The notes: generated by a model not told the origin, from the sequence alone. Positions 45,582-55,539 are shown, counted from the first letter of the stretch. The stretch: 64,000 nucleotides of DNA from CAUTYU01 sp963545205 (GCA_963545205.1 CAUUHW010000011.1:1-64000), one strand, 5' to 3'. Program-made: numbers and translations.

Positions 45582-47028
45582 GGAAGAACTAAAAGAATTG
45601 TTGGTGAAAAAATTTAAGAAATTTCAGGCTGCTGTAGAAGATTTTTTTTCGGGGCGGTCAAAATTTCTGGCCGCAGCGAAAGAGCAAAAGGACACAACAG
45701 CCGCAGATTCAATTGAAACCTTATATCAGAAGACGTTGACGCCTGAAACTGCGGCCAGGCCCTGTATTATCGCGGGCATGATTATTGTCGGTATTTTCTT
45801 TGGCGGATTTGGGCTGTGGGCCGTACTTGGCAAGATGGAAGGCGCGGTTGTTGCTCCCGGTGTAATCAAGGTTGAACAGAATCGTAAGGATATTCAGCAC
45901 CTTGAGGGCGGAATCGTACAAAAAATCTGGGTGCGCGATGGTGACAAGGTCGTCAAGGGGCAGAAGCTGATCAGTTTGCAAGGTATCAGTATCAATTCAA
46001 ATGTTGATATTTTGAGCGGACAGTTGAACGCGTCTTTGGCCATGAAAGCCCGGTTGGAGGCTGAAAGGAAGATGGCGAACGCAATCTCCTGGCCTGATGA
46101 ACTTATGCAAAATCAGGATGAGGCGAACACGCAAAGACTGATGCGGATGGAAACAGAAGTTTTTAATTCGCAGCGCAATACCCTCAGGGAACAGGAGAAA
46201 CTGTTAAAGACCCAGGTTGAACAGATTTATAAGCAGATTGACGGACTGACAGAGCGGTCTGCGTCTGAGGATAATATTATTGCTGCACTGGAAGATGAAC
46301 TGGTTGCCAAGCGGGAACTGCTAAGAGAACGCTTTCTGGATAAGCCACAGGTATTGGCTCTGGAGCGTGAGCTTGCTTCTCACCGCGGCCTGAAAAGTTC
46401 TCTGGCCGGCCAGATGGCTGAAAGCCAGGAGCGGATCACGGAGATCAGGGTCCGTTTGAATGCCTTGAAAACCCAGTATGTGGAACGGGCTGTCAACCAG
46501 ATGGCGCAGTTACAGCCCCATCTGTTTGACCTGCAGGATCGTATCCGGCCCTTACTGGACGCCCAGGTCCGTTTGGATATTGTATCTCCCACAACCGGAA
46601 CCGTGGTTGGAATGCAGGTTTTTTCCGAGGGCGGTGTTGTGCGCCCCGGTGAAGTTCTGATGCAGATCGTACCGGAAAAAGAGCCACTGATTGTTGAGTG
46701 CCATGTGCGGCCAATGGACATTGCCAAGGTTTTTATGGGGCAGCAGGCCCGTATTCAGCTCAATGCCTTTAATCAGCGGGAAGTACAGCCTGTAGGCGGT
46801 ACTGTTGTGTATCTGTCTGCGGATAGTGTAGATATGCGTACTCCGTATGGAGAACAGCAGGTCTATCAGGCCCATGTTGAAATTGAAGTCGAACAGGTGA
46901 TTGCCCAGGGAGTCGAAATTTCTCCCGGAATGCCGGTAACTGTCTTTTTCAGCACTGGCAAACGGAGCTTTCTTGATTATATCATGGAGCCTCTGATTGA
47001 AAATTTCAGGCAAGCTCTCAATGAATAG
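45574..47028 (+). CDS. Type I secretion membrane fusion protein, HlyD/PrtE family (second T1SS)
   Basis: 484 aa. ATG at 45574 overlaps the transporter stop; earlier in-frame codons lie within the transporter gene. A charged cytoplasmic leader of about 65 residues, a membrane helix (about 65-88), lipoyl halves (EQNRKDIQHLEGGIV and VSPTTGTVVGMQ), a long coiled-coil hairpin, and the C-terminal HlyD region with ISPGMPVTVFFSTGKRSFLDY. No TolC and no recognisable RTX substrate are next to it; it may share the TolC at 8819-10132. Confidence 0.92.
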   Translation: MRKEELKELLVKKFKKFQAAVEDFFSGRSKFLAAAKEQKDTTAADSIETLYQKTLTPETAARPCIIAGMIIVGIFFGGFGLWAVLGKMEGAVVAPGVIKVEQNRKDIQHLEGGIVQKIWVRDGDKVVKGQKLISLQGISINSNVDILSGQLNASLAMKARLEAERKMANAISWPDELMQNQDEANTQRLMRMETEVFNSQRNTLREQEKLLKTQVEQIYKQIDGLTERSASEDNIIAALEDELVAKRELLRERFLDKPQVLALERELASHRGLKSSLAGQMAESQERITEIRVRLNALKTQYVERAVNQMAQLQPHLFDLQDRIRPLLDAQVRLDIVSPTTGTVVGMQVFSEGGVVRPGEVLMQIVPEKEPLIVECHVRPMDIAKVFMGQQARIQLNAFNQREVQPVGGTVVYLSADSVDMRTPYGEQQVYQAHVEIEVEQVIAQGVEISPGMPVTVFFSTGKRSFLDYIMEPLIENFRQALNE

Positions 47029-47142
47029 CACCCTCCTTAAAGTTGCGGGCGCTTGTGGCTGATGGTTTTGGCCAATAAGCGTCCGCTTCTGACAAGGTTC
47101 GTTGCAGGCAAGATGCCGTTCAGGTTGCTCCCAAACAGTTAA

Positions 47143-47174
47143 AAAAAGCAGTCCGGTTTCCCGAACTGCTTTTT
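47143..47174. terminator. Bidirectional terminator between second T1SS and qmoD
   Basis: AAAAAGCAGTCCGG / CCGAACTGCTTTTT (one mismatch) lies between convergent genes, with T or A runs on both sides. Confidence 0.8.
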
Positions 47175-47194
47175 GGTTTTTTTGACAGTGTTGT

Positions 47195-47857
47195 TTACCA
47201 GTCTTCAGAGGTAAACGGATCTGCCGCACCGCCGGCAAAACCGAAGTCGTCCCCGGCGTCACTGCCTGAATCTGTTGAAGCAGGAGCCGCCTCCGCAGCA
47301 GCTCCGGCCGCCACACCGACAACCACACCGGTTTTCTTTACTTCTTCAACCTCTTTGAGCAGAGCCTCAAGTTTTTCCGTAAATTCTTCCACCCGTTTTT
47401 CCGTGGTAATAAAAAGCTGTTCTGCCTCACCCTTTTTTTCGGATTCATATTCAGCGACCTTTTTTTCCAGCTCGGCCAGTTTTTTCTCCCTGTCAGCCAG
47501 ATCGTCTTCCAGACCTGCTATTTTGCTCTGCTGGTCAGCGATTGTCTGTCTGTAGGAAGACAGTTTTTCCAGAATTTCACTGACTTCAGACTGGGCTCGG
47601 GCCGGCATTGGGGTGACAGAAACGCTTTTACCCAGTTCCACAATCTGGGATTTGCTCATCTCTGTCAGTTCAGGGTGCTGTTCATACAGCCAGGCTTTGG
47701 TCAATGCCGCAGCAAATGGTTCTGTTTCCTCATCAATCTGCTGCTGGGTCATATGAAACAAAAGACTGTTGATTTCCTGTTGTTGGGCTTCCTTGCCTTC
47801 GCCTTTCAGGTAGGCGACAAACGTATCCATGGCAAACATTTTACGGGCTTCAGACAT
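47195..47857 (-). CDS. qmoD: QmoD, accessory protein of the Qmo complex
   Basis: 220 aa, soluble. Central coiled coil (about 90-175, Glu/Lys-rich), an Ala/Gly-rich hinge, and an acidic tail (DPFTSEDW). Matches in order and character the gene after qmoABC in Desulfovibrio (DVU0851 in D. vulgaris), which has been named qmoD. Biochemical function unclear. It starts 14 bases after the qmoC stop with GGAGA ahead of the ATG, so it belongs to the qmo operon. Confidence 0.8.
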   Translation of the reverse strand: MSEARKMFAMDTFVAYLKGEGKEAQQQEINSLLFHMTQQQIDEETEPFAAALTKAWLYEQHPELTEMSKSQIVELGKSVSVTPMPARAQSEVSEILEKLSSYRQTIADQQSKIAGLEDDLADREKKLAELEKKVAEYESEKKGEAEQLFITTEKRVEEFTEKLEALLKEVEEVKKTGVVVGVAAGAAAEAAPASTDSGSDAGDDFGFAGGAADPFTSEDW

Positions 47858-47871
47858 GACATCTCTCCTTT

Positions 47872-49101
47872 TTATAAAACCAAAATGTTATCTTGCTTGA
47901 TAAGCTGTTCAGAAATGGGCAGCCGGCCAATATAGCGGGCATAGACAAGGGCTGTTGTGCGGTAAACCAGATGACCAAGCTTTGACCAGGGCAGATACGC
48001 GAAAAGCATAAATACCGAGATCAGATGCAGGTAGTAGACCGGATAGGCAACCTGCGCCATTTCCTGCAGGCGAAAAATTTCTGCCAGTATACCGGTTATG
48101 GTTACGACCCAGATAACACCCAGCAGATACCAGTCATAATAGCTGGAAATTGTCTTGGACGGGTCTTCATTTAATCTGCGCTTGGTCAACAGAGTCAAGC
48201 CAATGACCAGAAAAAACGCGCCAATATTGGCCAGTATTTTGACCGGACTTAACAGCGGCATGGGGGTGTGTCCAAGCGGAGCAATAAATGGGACAATCTT
48301 TCCGCCCCAGTGCGTAACCGCGACAATTGATGTAACAATAAATAGGGCCACAAAACCATAAAATAAAGTGAGGTGTCCCCAGAATTTGTTGGAATCATCA
48401 GCCGTTTCCTTACCGCAGGTTCTCCATTTGGAATGAGTGACAATTTCATCACGGACAACAGCAAGCAGGGCCCGAAGAAGTGTTGTTGGCCGTTTGTAGC
48501 CAATGACAAAGGTTTTTTCTGTGTGCTTTTTGAAACCGTCAATGAGGTTTTTTATCCCCACTCCAAAACTGACAAGCGCGAAAAGCGCGACCAGACCAAA
48601 GACCGGGTCAATGGTAAAATCGCCGGGAAACAGATGCCCGTACACGATTTTGCCATCCAGCAGCGGAAAAAAGCTGCCCAGCTGGCTGGCCCGAATCAGC
48701 CAGATAATGCCGTAGATCAGGGCCGGAATGGCAATCAGAATCGGCAGATATACCGGAGAGCTCATCCATTTTCCCAAGGCCTTGGGCCGGACGAGTTCCT
48801 TGTAGCTCATGTTGCGCAGGGCGGAAAGCAGATCTCCAGGTCTGGCTCCACGTGGGCACAGATCGGAACATTCGCCGCAGTTATGGCAGAGCCAGATATC
48901 AATATCATTGGTCAGCTTGTCTTTTAGTCCCCATTGGGCCCAGACCATTTCCTTTCTCGGATATGGGGCATCAGTGGGAGAAAGCGGACAGATGACGCTG
49001 CAGGTGGCGCATTGATAGCATTTTTTCAGATCTGCGCCTCCAACAGCCTGCAAGTCTTTCACAAATTGCAGATCCGGCTGGAGCTTGAGCGTTTCAGACA
49101 T
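47872..49101 (-). CDS. qmoC: QmoC, membrane subunit of quinone-interacting oxidoreductase
   Basis: 409 aa. ATG at 49101 chosen for its AAGGAG site. The N-terminal ferredoxin-like domain has two cysteine clusters (KKCYQCATCSVICPLSP and CHNCGECSDLCPRGA), and the C-terminal half carries about six membrane helices resembling the b-type cytochrome HdrE/NarI group. It takes electrons from menaquinol and passes them via QmoAB to APS reductase. Starts 11 bases after the qmoB stop. Confidence 0.95.
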   Translation of the reverse strand: MSETLKLQPDLQFVKDLQAVGGADLKKCYQCATCSVICPLSPTDAPYPRKEMVWAQWGLKDKLTNDIDIWLCHNCGECSDLCPRGARPGDLLSALRNMSYKELVRPKALGKWMSSPVYLPILIAIPALIYGIIWLIRASQLGSFFPLLDGKIVYGHLFPGDFTIDPVFGLVALFALVSFGVGIKNLIDGFKKHTEKTFVIGYKRPTTLLRALLAVVRDEIVTHSKWRTCGKETADDSNKFWGHLTLFYGFVALFIVTSIVAVTHWGGKIVPFIAPLGHTPMPLLSPVKILANIGAFFLVIGLTLLTKRRLNEDPSKTISSYYDWYLLGVIWVVTITGILAEIFRLQEMAQVAYPVYYLHLISVFMLFAYLPWSKLGHLVYRTTALVYARYIGRLPISEQLIKQDNILVL

Positions 49102-49111
49102 ATTGTTCTCC

Positions 49112-51406
49112 TTAATATCCCTTGAACGGGTTCGGACCAAGTTTGATGATGTTTTCAACAAAAGTATCAATCATGGTTGGTAATTGATCATATTCATCAA
49201 TGGCGACCTGCATCTGCTGCACCCGTTCTGTTTCTATTCCCAGTTTGCCAAGGGTTTCGCCAATATTGTCCATGCGTTTATTACACAGTTCCGAACCTTT
49301 GACAAAATGGCACTGGTAGTCTTCACCGTATTTACAGCCCAGAAGCAGACAGCCGTCATTGCCTTTGGACATGGCGTCCGCAACCCAGATGGCGTTGACT
49401 GAACCCAGACAGCGGACAGGAATAATCCGTACATACGGACTCCAGCGTTTGCCGCGGATTGCCGCCATATCCAAGGCCGGATAGGCGTCATTTTCGCAGG
49501 CCAGAATCAACATGCGCGGGCCGCCTTGCTCCATATCGTCAGGTACGTTAATCTGCTTGATCATGGAGCCGATCTGATCGACATTGTAGTCATCAAAGGA
49601 GATAACCCGTTCAGGACATGCTCCCATACAGGTTCCACAGCGGCGGCAGCGGGAGACATTGGGCATGGGATTGCCTTTTTCGTCTTCGTCCAGAGCGCCG
49701 AAAGGACATTCTTCTGTACAGCGCTTACACTGGGTGCAGCGTACTAGGTTGAACTTGGGATAACTGCGGTCACCGGAGCGGGGGTGGACTGCCATTCCAC
49801 GGTTGGCTGATTCCAGACATTGCACGGCCTTGAGTGCCGCGCCATGCGCATCAGCTTCAGCTGTGGCCAGGGTCATTGGCTGGCGTACGCAGCCTGCCGC
49901 GTAAATACCGGTTCGCCGTGTTTCATACGGAAAGCAGATATAGTTGGAATCGGCAAATCCATCAAAAAGTTCAAGGTCAGGAAAGGCCGGTCCCTGTCGG
50001 TATTGCAGCTGCAATACCGGCGTGAGTGCGGTTGACGGAGTCATAGCTGTAGGCAGGACAAGCATGTCTGCTTCCAGTTCCACGTCCTTGCCCAAAAAGG
50101 TATTTTTCAAGCGGACAGCAACACCATTATTTTCCGTGCCGGAAACCGAAACAACCTCGCCCTTGGAAAGCATGATACCCGGGTCATTCTGGGCTGATTT
50201 GTAATACAGCTCATTGATGCCCGGAATCATCATGTGTTCATACAGGATATAGGCGCTGGCCTGCGGTAGTTTTTCCCGCACATAGGTTGCCTGCTTGAGT
50301 GCGGCTAAAGAGGTCAGCTCTGAAGTATAGGGCAGATGTTTGTAGGTTTTGTTTTCCCTGAACAGCTGCTTTGGTGTTTCTTCCTCCTCGCCGCTCTTTT
50401 CGGTGGCTTCCGGCTCGGCATTTCTGGCTGCCTCTTCTGCTTCGGCAAAAGAACTCAGACTGTCGCCAAAGCTGGTCAGAAACAAAACGCTTCTGGGCGG
50501 CCTGCTGTCACTTGGACGAACAAGATTGTCCGCTTTGACCAAGGCTTCAAATTCACCGGCAGTGACCACGTTTTTCAGGCGTTTGTAGCCAAGCGGTTCA
50601 AGATACTTTTTATCCTGCGCTTCCCAGCCCGTGGCAATAACAACCGAACCTACGGGCAAGGTTTGTTCTCCCTCAGGAGTTTTGAGGACAACCGTATATT
50701 GACCGGGCATTCCAGACAGGCTTTGGACTGTTGTTTTGGTCAGTACCTGGATTTTTTCGTTGTCGGTCACGGCTGCGATTTTTTGCTCAATGCCGGTGTC
50801 CTGCAAGCGGTCATAAGGCGGCCCCAGAGGGATTGTCTTGTACATGGTCGCGGCCACGCCGCCCAAGTCAGGCTTTTTTTCAACCAAAATAACATGATAG
50901 CCAATTTCCGCCACACTTGCCGCAGCTGTCAGTCCTGTCCAGCCGCCGCCAATAACCAGTACTGTCTTGGTGGCCTCAACAATCTCTGTCTGCGGGGAGA
51001 CGGATTTTTGCAGTTTGACGATCCCCATATTGATATAATCTGTTGCCATCTGGAACAAGAGTTCAGGCGTTCCGTTGCCGGACTTTGGCGTATCGGCGGG
51101 ATGCGCATAGGCGAGTCCGCATTGTTCACGCAGATTGACGCGATCAACAAGAATTTCCTGGCCAAAATCAAAAAAATTCCAGTCCACGCGCGGGCTGCTG
51201 CCGCAAAGACAGACAGCATCCAGTTCATCAGACTGAATATCCGCTTCAATGGTTTTCCTTCCTTCTTCGGAAGCTGCGCAGGAAAGGGTTTTGACAACAG
51301 GACAGAGCGTACCCCATTTTTGCTGCACGCCCTGGGCCAGAACGTCAATATCAAAAAAGTCTGCGATGCTTGACGCATCAAAATAGACACCTATTTTTTC
51401 AGCCAT
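49112..51406 (-). CDS. qmoB: QmoB, HdrA-like flavoprotein with ferredoxin and MvhD domains
   Basis: 764 aa. ATG at 51406 is 2 bases after the qmoA stop with GGGGGAG ahead. FAD-binding motif VLVIGGGWTGLTAAASVAE near residue 145, two [4Fe-4S] ferredoxin motifs (CTQCKRCTEECPFGA, CRRCGTCMGACPERV), and a C-terminal MvhD-type domain (LGCKYGEDYQCHFVKG). Cytoplasmic partner of QmoA in electron transfer to AprBA. An extra acidic linker (EATEKSGEEEETPK) interrupts the flavin domain. Confidence 0.95.
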   Translation of the reverse strand: MAEKIGVYFDASSIADFFDIDVLAQGVQQKWGTLCPVVKTLSCAASEEGRKTIEADIQSDELDAVCLCGSSPRVDWNFFDFGQEILVDRVNLREQCGLAYAHPADTPKSGNGTPELLFQMATDYINMGIVKLQKSVSPQTEIVEATKTVLVIGGGWTGLTAAASVAEIGYHVILVEKKPDLGGVAATMYKTIPLGPPYDRLQDTGIEQKIAAVTDNEKIQVLTKTTVQSLSGMPGQYTVVLKTPEGEQTLPVGSVVIATGWEAQDKKYLEPLGYKRLKNVVTAGEFEALVKADNLVRPSDSRPPRSVLFLTSFGDSLSSFAEAEEAARNAEPEATEKSGEEEETPKQLFRENKTYKHLPYTSELTSLAALKQATYVREKLPQASAYILYEHMMIPGINELYYKSAQNDPGIMLSKGEVVSVSGTENNGVAVRLKNTFLGKDVELEADMLVLPTAMTPSTALTPVLQLQYRQGPAFPDLELFDGFADSNYICFPYETRRTGIYAAGCVRQPMTLATAEADAHGAALKAVQCLESANRGMAVHPRSGDRSYPKFNLVRCTQCKRCTEECPFGALDEDEKGNPMPNVSRCRRCGTCMGACPERVISFDDYNVDQIGSMIKQINVPDDMEQGGPRMLILACENDAYPALDMAAIRGKRWSPYVRIIPVRCLGSVNAIWVADAMSKGNDGCLLLGCKYGEDYQCHFVKGSELCNKRMDNIGETLGKLGIETERVQQMQVAIDEYDQLPTMIDTFVENIIKLGPNPFKGY

Positions 51407-51408
51407 CG

Positions 51409-52650
51409 TTATCTCCCCCTCACCGTTTGAATAGCTTTCATGGCGGCACAGGTGGCAGACTGGGCCGATTTCATTACATCCAGGGGTCTGGCGGCACATC
51501 CAGCGGCAAAAATACCGTTTTGGCTCTTACTGGTGATAAAACCTTCCTGATCCTGTTGTACGCACTCTGGCAGTTTTTCTCCTGCCAGACTTGGCTGCAT
51601 ACCAGTGGCCAGGACAACCATATCAAAGTATTCCGTGGATTTTCCTCCGCCCAGAATATCTTCAGCCGTGAGCCATACGCCTGTTCCTCCGTCACCCTGT
51701 CTGACTTCCGCAACCTTGCCCTTTACGGCATGGATTTTTTCGTCAGCCAGGATCCTGCGGGCAAAATTATCGTATCTGCCGGGGGTGCGCAGGTCGATAT
51801 AAAAAATGGTAATATCACAATCAGGGTCTTGGGTTCTGAGGTAACTGGCCTGTTTGAGAGAGGCCATGCAGCAGATGTAAGAACAATAGGGAAGATGGTT
51901 TTCGTCCCGTGAACCCGCGCATTGCACAAAGGCCACCCGATGAGGTGAGCGGCCGTCGCTAGGACGGACGATCCTGCCGTTTGTCGGGCCGCCTGCCGCG
52001 GCCAGACGTTCCATCTGCATATTGGAAACACAGTCCGGGATTGTACCCGCTCCAAGATTACTCAGCCCGGTGACATCATAGGGCTGCCAGCCTGTGGCGT
52101 AAATGACGCTTCCGACCTGGAGAGTAACGGTTCTTTCCTCTTCTTCCAGATGGATATATTCATTTTCTTCAACTTTGGCCTGGTCAACGGCGCTCAGCTC
52201 ATCTTTTTTCAGCACATAGCGGTGCGGAAACGCAAAAGGCATGTCCATATACAAGGCCTTGCGTTTACTCAGCCCCAGATTAAATTCGCTGAGAACTTCC
52301 TTTGAAAGCCCCTTGCTCAGCTGGCTGAAATCAATACTTTGCGGGGCCGTAAACCTGGGCCTGATTGTAATCTGGGCTTCAAAGTTTCCGGCCTCTCCGG
52401 TAAGCGAAGTCACTTCAGCCAGGGTAAGGCATTTGATATTCGGATTTTTCTTGATTCTTTGAAACTGGATTTCCAGCCCGCAGGATGGCGGACACAGTTT
52501 GGGAAAATATTTGTTGAGCTGTGCGACCCGTCCGCCCAGAAAAGGATTTTTTTCAACGAGAAATACTTCATGCCCCAGTTCAGCGGCTTCAAGAGCAGCG
52601 GTTATCCCGCTGAACCCTCCGCCAATAACCAAGATACTACTGGTGGTCAT
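51409..52650 (-). CDS. qmoA: QmoA, HdrA-like FAD protein
   Basis: 413 aa. N-terminal FAD motif SILVIGGGFSGITAALEAAELG, then FLGGRVAQLNKYFPKLCPPSCGLE with the cysteines conserved in QmoA, and the HdrA-like VQCAGSRDENHLPYCSYICC segment. First gene of qmoABCD, 171 bases downstream of aprA. GGAGGAGCG ribosome site. Confidence 0.95.
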   Translation of the reverse strand: MTTSSILVIGGGFSGITAALEAAELGHEVFLVEKNPFLGGRVAQLNKYFPKLCPPSCGLEIQFQRIKKNPNIKCLTLAEVTSLTGEAGNFEAQITIRPRFTAPQSIDFSQLSKGLSKEVLSEFNLGLSKRKALYMDMPFAFPHRYVLKKDELSAVDQAKVEENEYIHLEEEERTVTLQVGSVIYATGWQPYDVTGLSNLGAGTIPDCVSNMQMERLAAAGGPTNGRIVRPSDGRSPHRVAFVQCAGSRDENHLPYCSYICCMASLKQASYLRTQDPDCDITIFYIDLRTPGRYDNFARRILADEKIHAVKGKVAEVRQGDGGTGVWLTAEDILGGGKSTEYFDMVVLATGMQPSLAGEKLPECVQQDQEGFITSKSQNGIFAAGCAARPLDVMKSAQSATCAAMKAIQTVRGR

Positions 52651-52782
52651 TCAACGCTCCTCCGTAGATAGTTCACTTACGCGGCTTAAAACATCGCGTT
52701 TTCTGATTCAAATGTCAGATACTGCACCCTGGAGAAGAATTCTTTGTGGGCAACAGGGCGTTGTCACAAACCTGTAAGTTTG

Positions 52783-52815
52783 TAGAGTTCGCGGGCGCTA
52801 TGCCCGCGAACTCTA
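52783..52815 (-). terminator. Strong hairpin between aprA and qmoA
   Basis: A perfect 14-bp stem (TAGAGTTCGCGGGC and its complement, 5-base loop) begins 7 bases after the aprA stop. No T run follows in the direction of transcription, so it may stabilise the aprBA mRNA end or allow read-through into qmoA rather than stop fully. Confidence 0.6.
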
Positions 52816-52821
52816 TAGTGG

Positions 52822-54813
52822 TTAGTCAGGGATAATCTGGTAGTAGGCGCGTTTGAACAGCTTTGTCTCTCCCTTTTCAGGATCAAATCGTGAATTGACA
52901 AAGCACTTCCACTTGCTGTCATCAAGCGGCATGAAGTCCGCGCGATAGTAGAAGCCGGGGTAACGGGTCTCCTCTCTGAAATCAATGTGCTGCATGTGCA
53001 GACGCACTGTCCACAGACGGTGATAGTTTTCCCAGCAACGCAACAGTTCATGCAGGTCGCGTGCAGCCAGCTTGGCTGAATCTTCTTCCAGCATCCGCAT
53101 CAGATTAAAACCTGTATCTAGAAGGGCCTTGGATGTTGTATAGTAGGTTCCGACACCTCCGCCGTATTCATCAGTGCACTTAATAAGGCGCATCATGAAG
53201 TTTTTGGGGGAGATAAAGTTCGGGTTCACAACCGGGTCGGTTGAGGTGCCCACGTTTTCGGTAAATGTATACCAGGGCTGATAGATTTCTCTTTTCAGCT
53301 CTTCAGTGGTCTGCTTCAGAGCCGGCTTGAAATCCTTGTGGTCAACAACCCAGCGCACAAGCTGCTTTCCGGCAATCCGGCCCTCGGCGTGAGAACCGGA
53401 GGAGAATTTGTGCCCGGAAGCGCCAACACCGTCAGCAGCGGTAAACAAACCGTTCACCGTGGTCATGCGGTTGTAGATCTTGCCGTTATCTGCCCTGATC
53501 TTGTATTCATCCGGTACCCAGGGTTCATCCGGGCCGGAAGTCCAGATGCCGCAGCAACCGGAGTGGGAGCCAAGCAGGTACGGTTCTGTGGGCATGATTT
53601 CAGAGCCGCGTTCTTCCGGTTTGATATCTAAGGCGGCCCACAGGTTGGCCTGACCGACACACATGTCAAGGAAGTCTTCCCAGGCTTCGGATTCCAGATG
53701 CTTTTGTTCGTTTTTATCCAGAGTCTTGAAGGTGTTTTGCAGGGCACTTGCCGTGTCCATATAGATCGGGCCGCGGCCTTCACGCATTTCACGCAGCATC
53801 ATATGGTTCCGCAAACAGGTGGGGATAATATTGCCTTTGGCGTATCCGCGCTTTTCGTACGGAGCCAGCATGGGGGCGTTGGTCACGCAGTAGTCTTCAC
53901 CCTTGTAGTTGGTGGCTTTGGCCTTGAACAGCAGGAACCAGGCACCAACCGGACCGTATCCGTCCTTGAATCGGGCGGGCACGAAACGGTTTTCCATCAT
54001 GGTCATTTCCGCGCCAACCTGGGCACACATGGTGTAGGTGGAACCGGCGTTCCAGACAGGATACCAGGCACGTCCCATACCTTCACCAGTGGAACGGGGG
54101 CGGTAAATATTGACCGCGCCGCCGCAGGCAACAAGCATGGCATTGGTTTTGAAGATAAAAATCTTATTTTCGCGGGCGGAGAAACCAACCGCGCCCGCGA
54201 TTCTGTTTGGTTCGTTCGCATCAAGTAAAAGTCTTACCACGAAAATACGTTCCATGTACCGTTCTTCACCAAGGGCGTTCTTGGCCGCTTCAGCAATAAT
54301 ACATTTGTAGGATTCACCATTGATCATCATCTGCCAGCGGCCTGAACGAACAGGGGCATCGCCGTTACGCAGGGAAAGACCGGCCTTTTTGGCCTGGGCG
54401 CCGTCAAGGTTCTTGCCGTCTTTTTTGATCCAGCAGGGCAGTCCCCACTCTTCAAACAGATGAACGGAATCATCAACGTGACGGCCAAGGTCGAAGATAA
54501 GGTCTTCGCGAACAATGCCCATCAGGTCGGTACGGACCATGCGGACATAATCGTCAGCATCGTTCTCGCCAAGATATGTGTTAATGGCGGAGAGTCCCTG
54601 GGCAACAGCACCGGAGCGTTCCAGGGCTGCCTTGTCAACCAGAAGTATTTTTATATCGCCACCGACCTTGTCTGCCCAGCGAACAGTTTCAAAAGCAGCT
54701 CCACAGCTGCCCATGCCGCCGCCGACTATTAAAATATCAGTATCAATTTCTACAACTTCCGGCTCTGCCAGAGCCAAACCCTTGGTTTCGTCTTTCACTG
54801 GAATCTGGGGCAT
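52822..54813 (-). CDS. aprA: Adenylylsulfate (APS) reductase alpha subunit
   Basis: 663 aa FAD enzyme that reduces APS to sulfite and AMP in dissimilatory sulfate reduction. N-terminal FAD motif DILIVGGGMGSCGAAFE; downstream blocks EEWGLPCWIKKDGKN, SGRWQMMINGESYK, GSHSGCCGIWTSGP and GASGHKFSSGSHAEGRIAGK are typical of AprA. Full length. Starts 60 bases after the aprB stop with GGAGTGAG ahead. Confidence 0.98.
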   Translation of the reverse strand: MPQIPVKDETKGLALAEPEVVEIDTDILIVGGGMGSCGAAFETVRWADKVGGDIKILLVDKAALERSGAVAQGLSAINTYLGENDADDYVRMVRTDLMGIVREDLIFDLGRHVDDSVHLFEEWGLPCWIKKDGKNLDGAQAKKAGLSLRNGDAPVRSGRWQMMINGESYKCIIAEAAKNALGEERYMERIFVVRLLLDANEPNRIAGAVGFSARENKIFIFKTNAMLVACGGAVNIYRPRSTGEGMGRAWYPVWNAGSTYTMCAQVGAEMTMMENRFVPARFKDGYGPVGAWFLLFKAKATNYKGEDYCVTNAPMLAPYEKRGYAKGNIIPTCLRNHMMLREMREGRGPIYMDTASALQNTFKTLDKNEQKHLESEAWEDFLDMCVGQANLWAALDIKPEERGSEIMPTEPYLLGSHSGCCGIWTSGPDEPWVPDEYKIRADNGKIYNRMTTVNGLFTAADGVGASGHKFSSGSHAEGRIAGKQLVRWVVDHKDFKPALKQTTEELKREIYQPWYTFTENVGTSTDPVVNPNFISPKNFMMRLIKCTDEYGGGVGTYYTTSKALLDTGFNLMRMLEEDSAKLAARDLHELLRCWENYHRLWTVRLHMQHIDFREETRYPGFYYRADFMPLDDSKWKCFVNSRFDPEKGETKLFKRAYYQIIPD

Positions 54814-54873
54814 ATCTCACTCCTTTTTTTGTTCATGAATTGTTTTTACAGCACATAACAAGTAAGGGAGAAA

Positions 54874-55359
54874 CTAGGCACCTAGTTTCCAGCACTTGTT
54901 TGCGTCAGCGTCCTGAACATCAAACTTTTTGCCCAGAGCTTCTTTTGGGGTAACCAGCTCTGTTTCGGTGAACAGCAGTTCACTCTCAAGATCGCCAGGT
55001 TCCGGCTTCCCTTCAAAAGGCTTGAGCTGCCCTTCCGGTGTTGTGCGGATCGGAAACTTGAAGCGTTTGACTTCGCCACTGCGGAACTGGACTGTCCACA
55101 TAATATCTTCCGCGCTGCGCAACGGAATACTGGTGCCTCCCATGGGAGCAAAGTCAGCATAAGGCCGTGCAGTGATCGCGCCCTGAGGACAGATCTTGAC
55201 GCAAGAATAACATTCCCAGCAGGCATCCGGCTCCTGGTTATAGGCCTTCATCTCTTTCGCATCGAGAATCATCAGGTCGTTCGGGCAGATGTACATGCAG
55301 GCAGTCTTTTCGCCGCCCTTGCAGCCGTCACACTTTTCCGGGTTTACGTATGTTGGCAT
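54874..55359 (-). CDS. aprB: Adenylylsulfate (APS) reductase beta subunit
   Basis: 161 aa iron-sulfur protein bringing electrons to AprA. Two [4Fe-4S] clusters: CDGCKGGEKTACMYICP and CWECYSCVKICPQGA, then the C-terminal tail that wraps AprA. TGGAGGG ribosome site. Preceded by its own promoter at 55422-55450, so aprBA can be transcribed apart from sat. Confidence 0.98.
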   Translation of the reverse strand: MPTYVNPEKCDGCKGGEKTACMYICPNDLMILDAKEMKAYNQEPDACWECYSCVKICPQGAITARPYADFAPMGGTSIPLRSAEDIMWTVQFRSGEVKRFKFPIRTTPEGQLKPFEGKPEPGDLESELLFTETELVTPKEALGKKFDVQDADANKCWKLGA

Positions 55360-55421
55360 AATTCCCTCCAGTTTTTAGTTAGTGCCAATCCTTTTTTCCG
55401 CCCATGACAGGGCTTTTAATA

Positions 55422-55450
55422 CAGATAACAGTATGTGCTTTTTGTGTCAA
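55422..55450 (-). promoter_or_regulatory. Sigma-70-type promoter of aprBA
   Basis: On the minus strand TTGACA (55450-55445) and TATCTG (55427-55422) with a 17-bp spacer, about 60 bases ahead of aprB. Confidence 0.6.
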
Positions 55451-55499
55451 GCAGGATGTAAAATGTTTGTAGGTGGTTACAGGTTTAGCGTCTTTTTCT

Positions 55500-55530
55500 G
55501 GAAGAAGGGAGATCCAAACTCCCCTCTTCC
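55500..55530 (-). terminator. Hairpin after sat
   Basis: GGAAGAGGGGAG / CTCCCTTCTTCC (12 pairs, one G-U) begins about 10 bases after the sat stop on the minus strand. No T run follows; read-through into aprBA is plausible. Confidence 0.55.
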
Positions 55531-55539
55531 GAGTACGGT

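Noticed and set aside
50336..51373. 345-codon open frame on the plus strand opposite qmoB
   Set aside because: Fully antisense to qmoB, with no ribosome site or domain pattern that I recognise.
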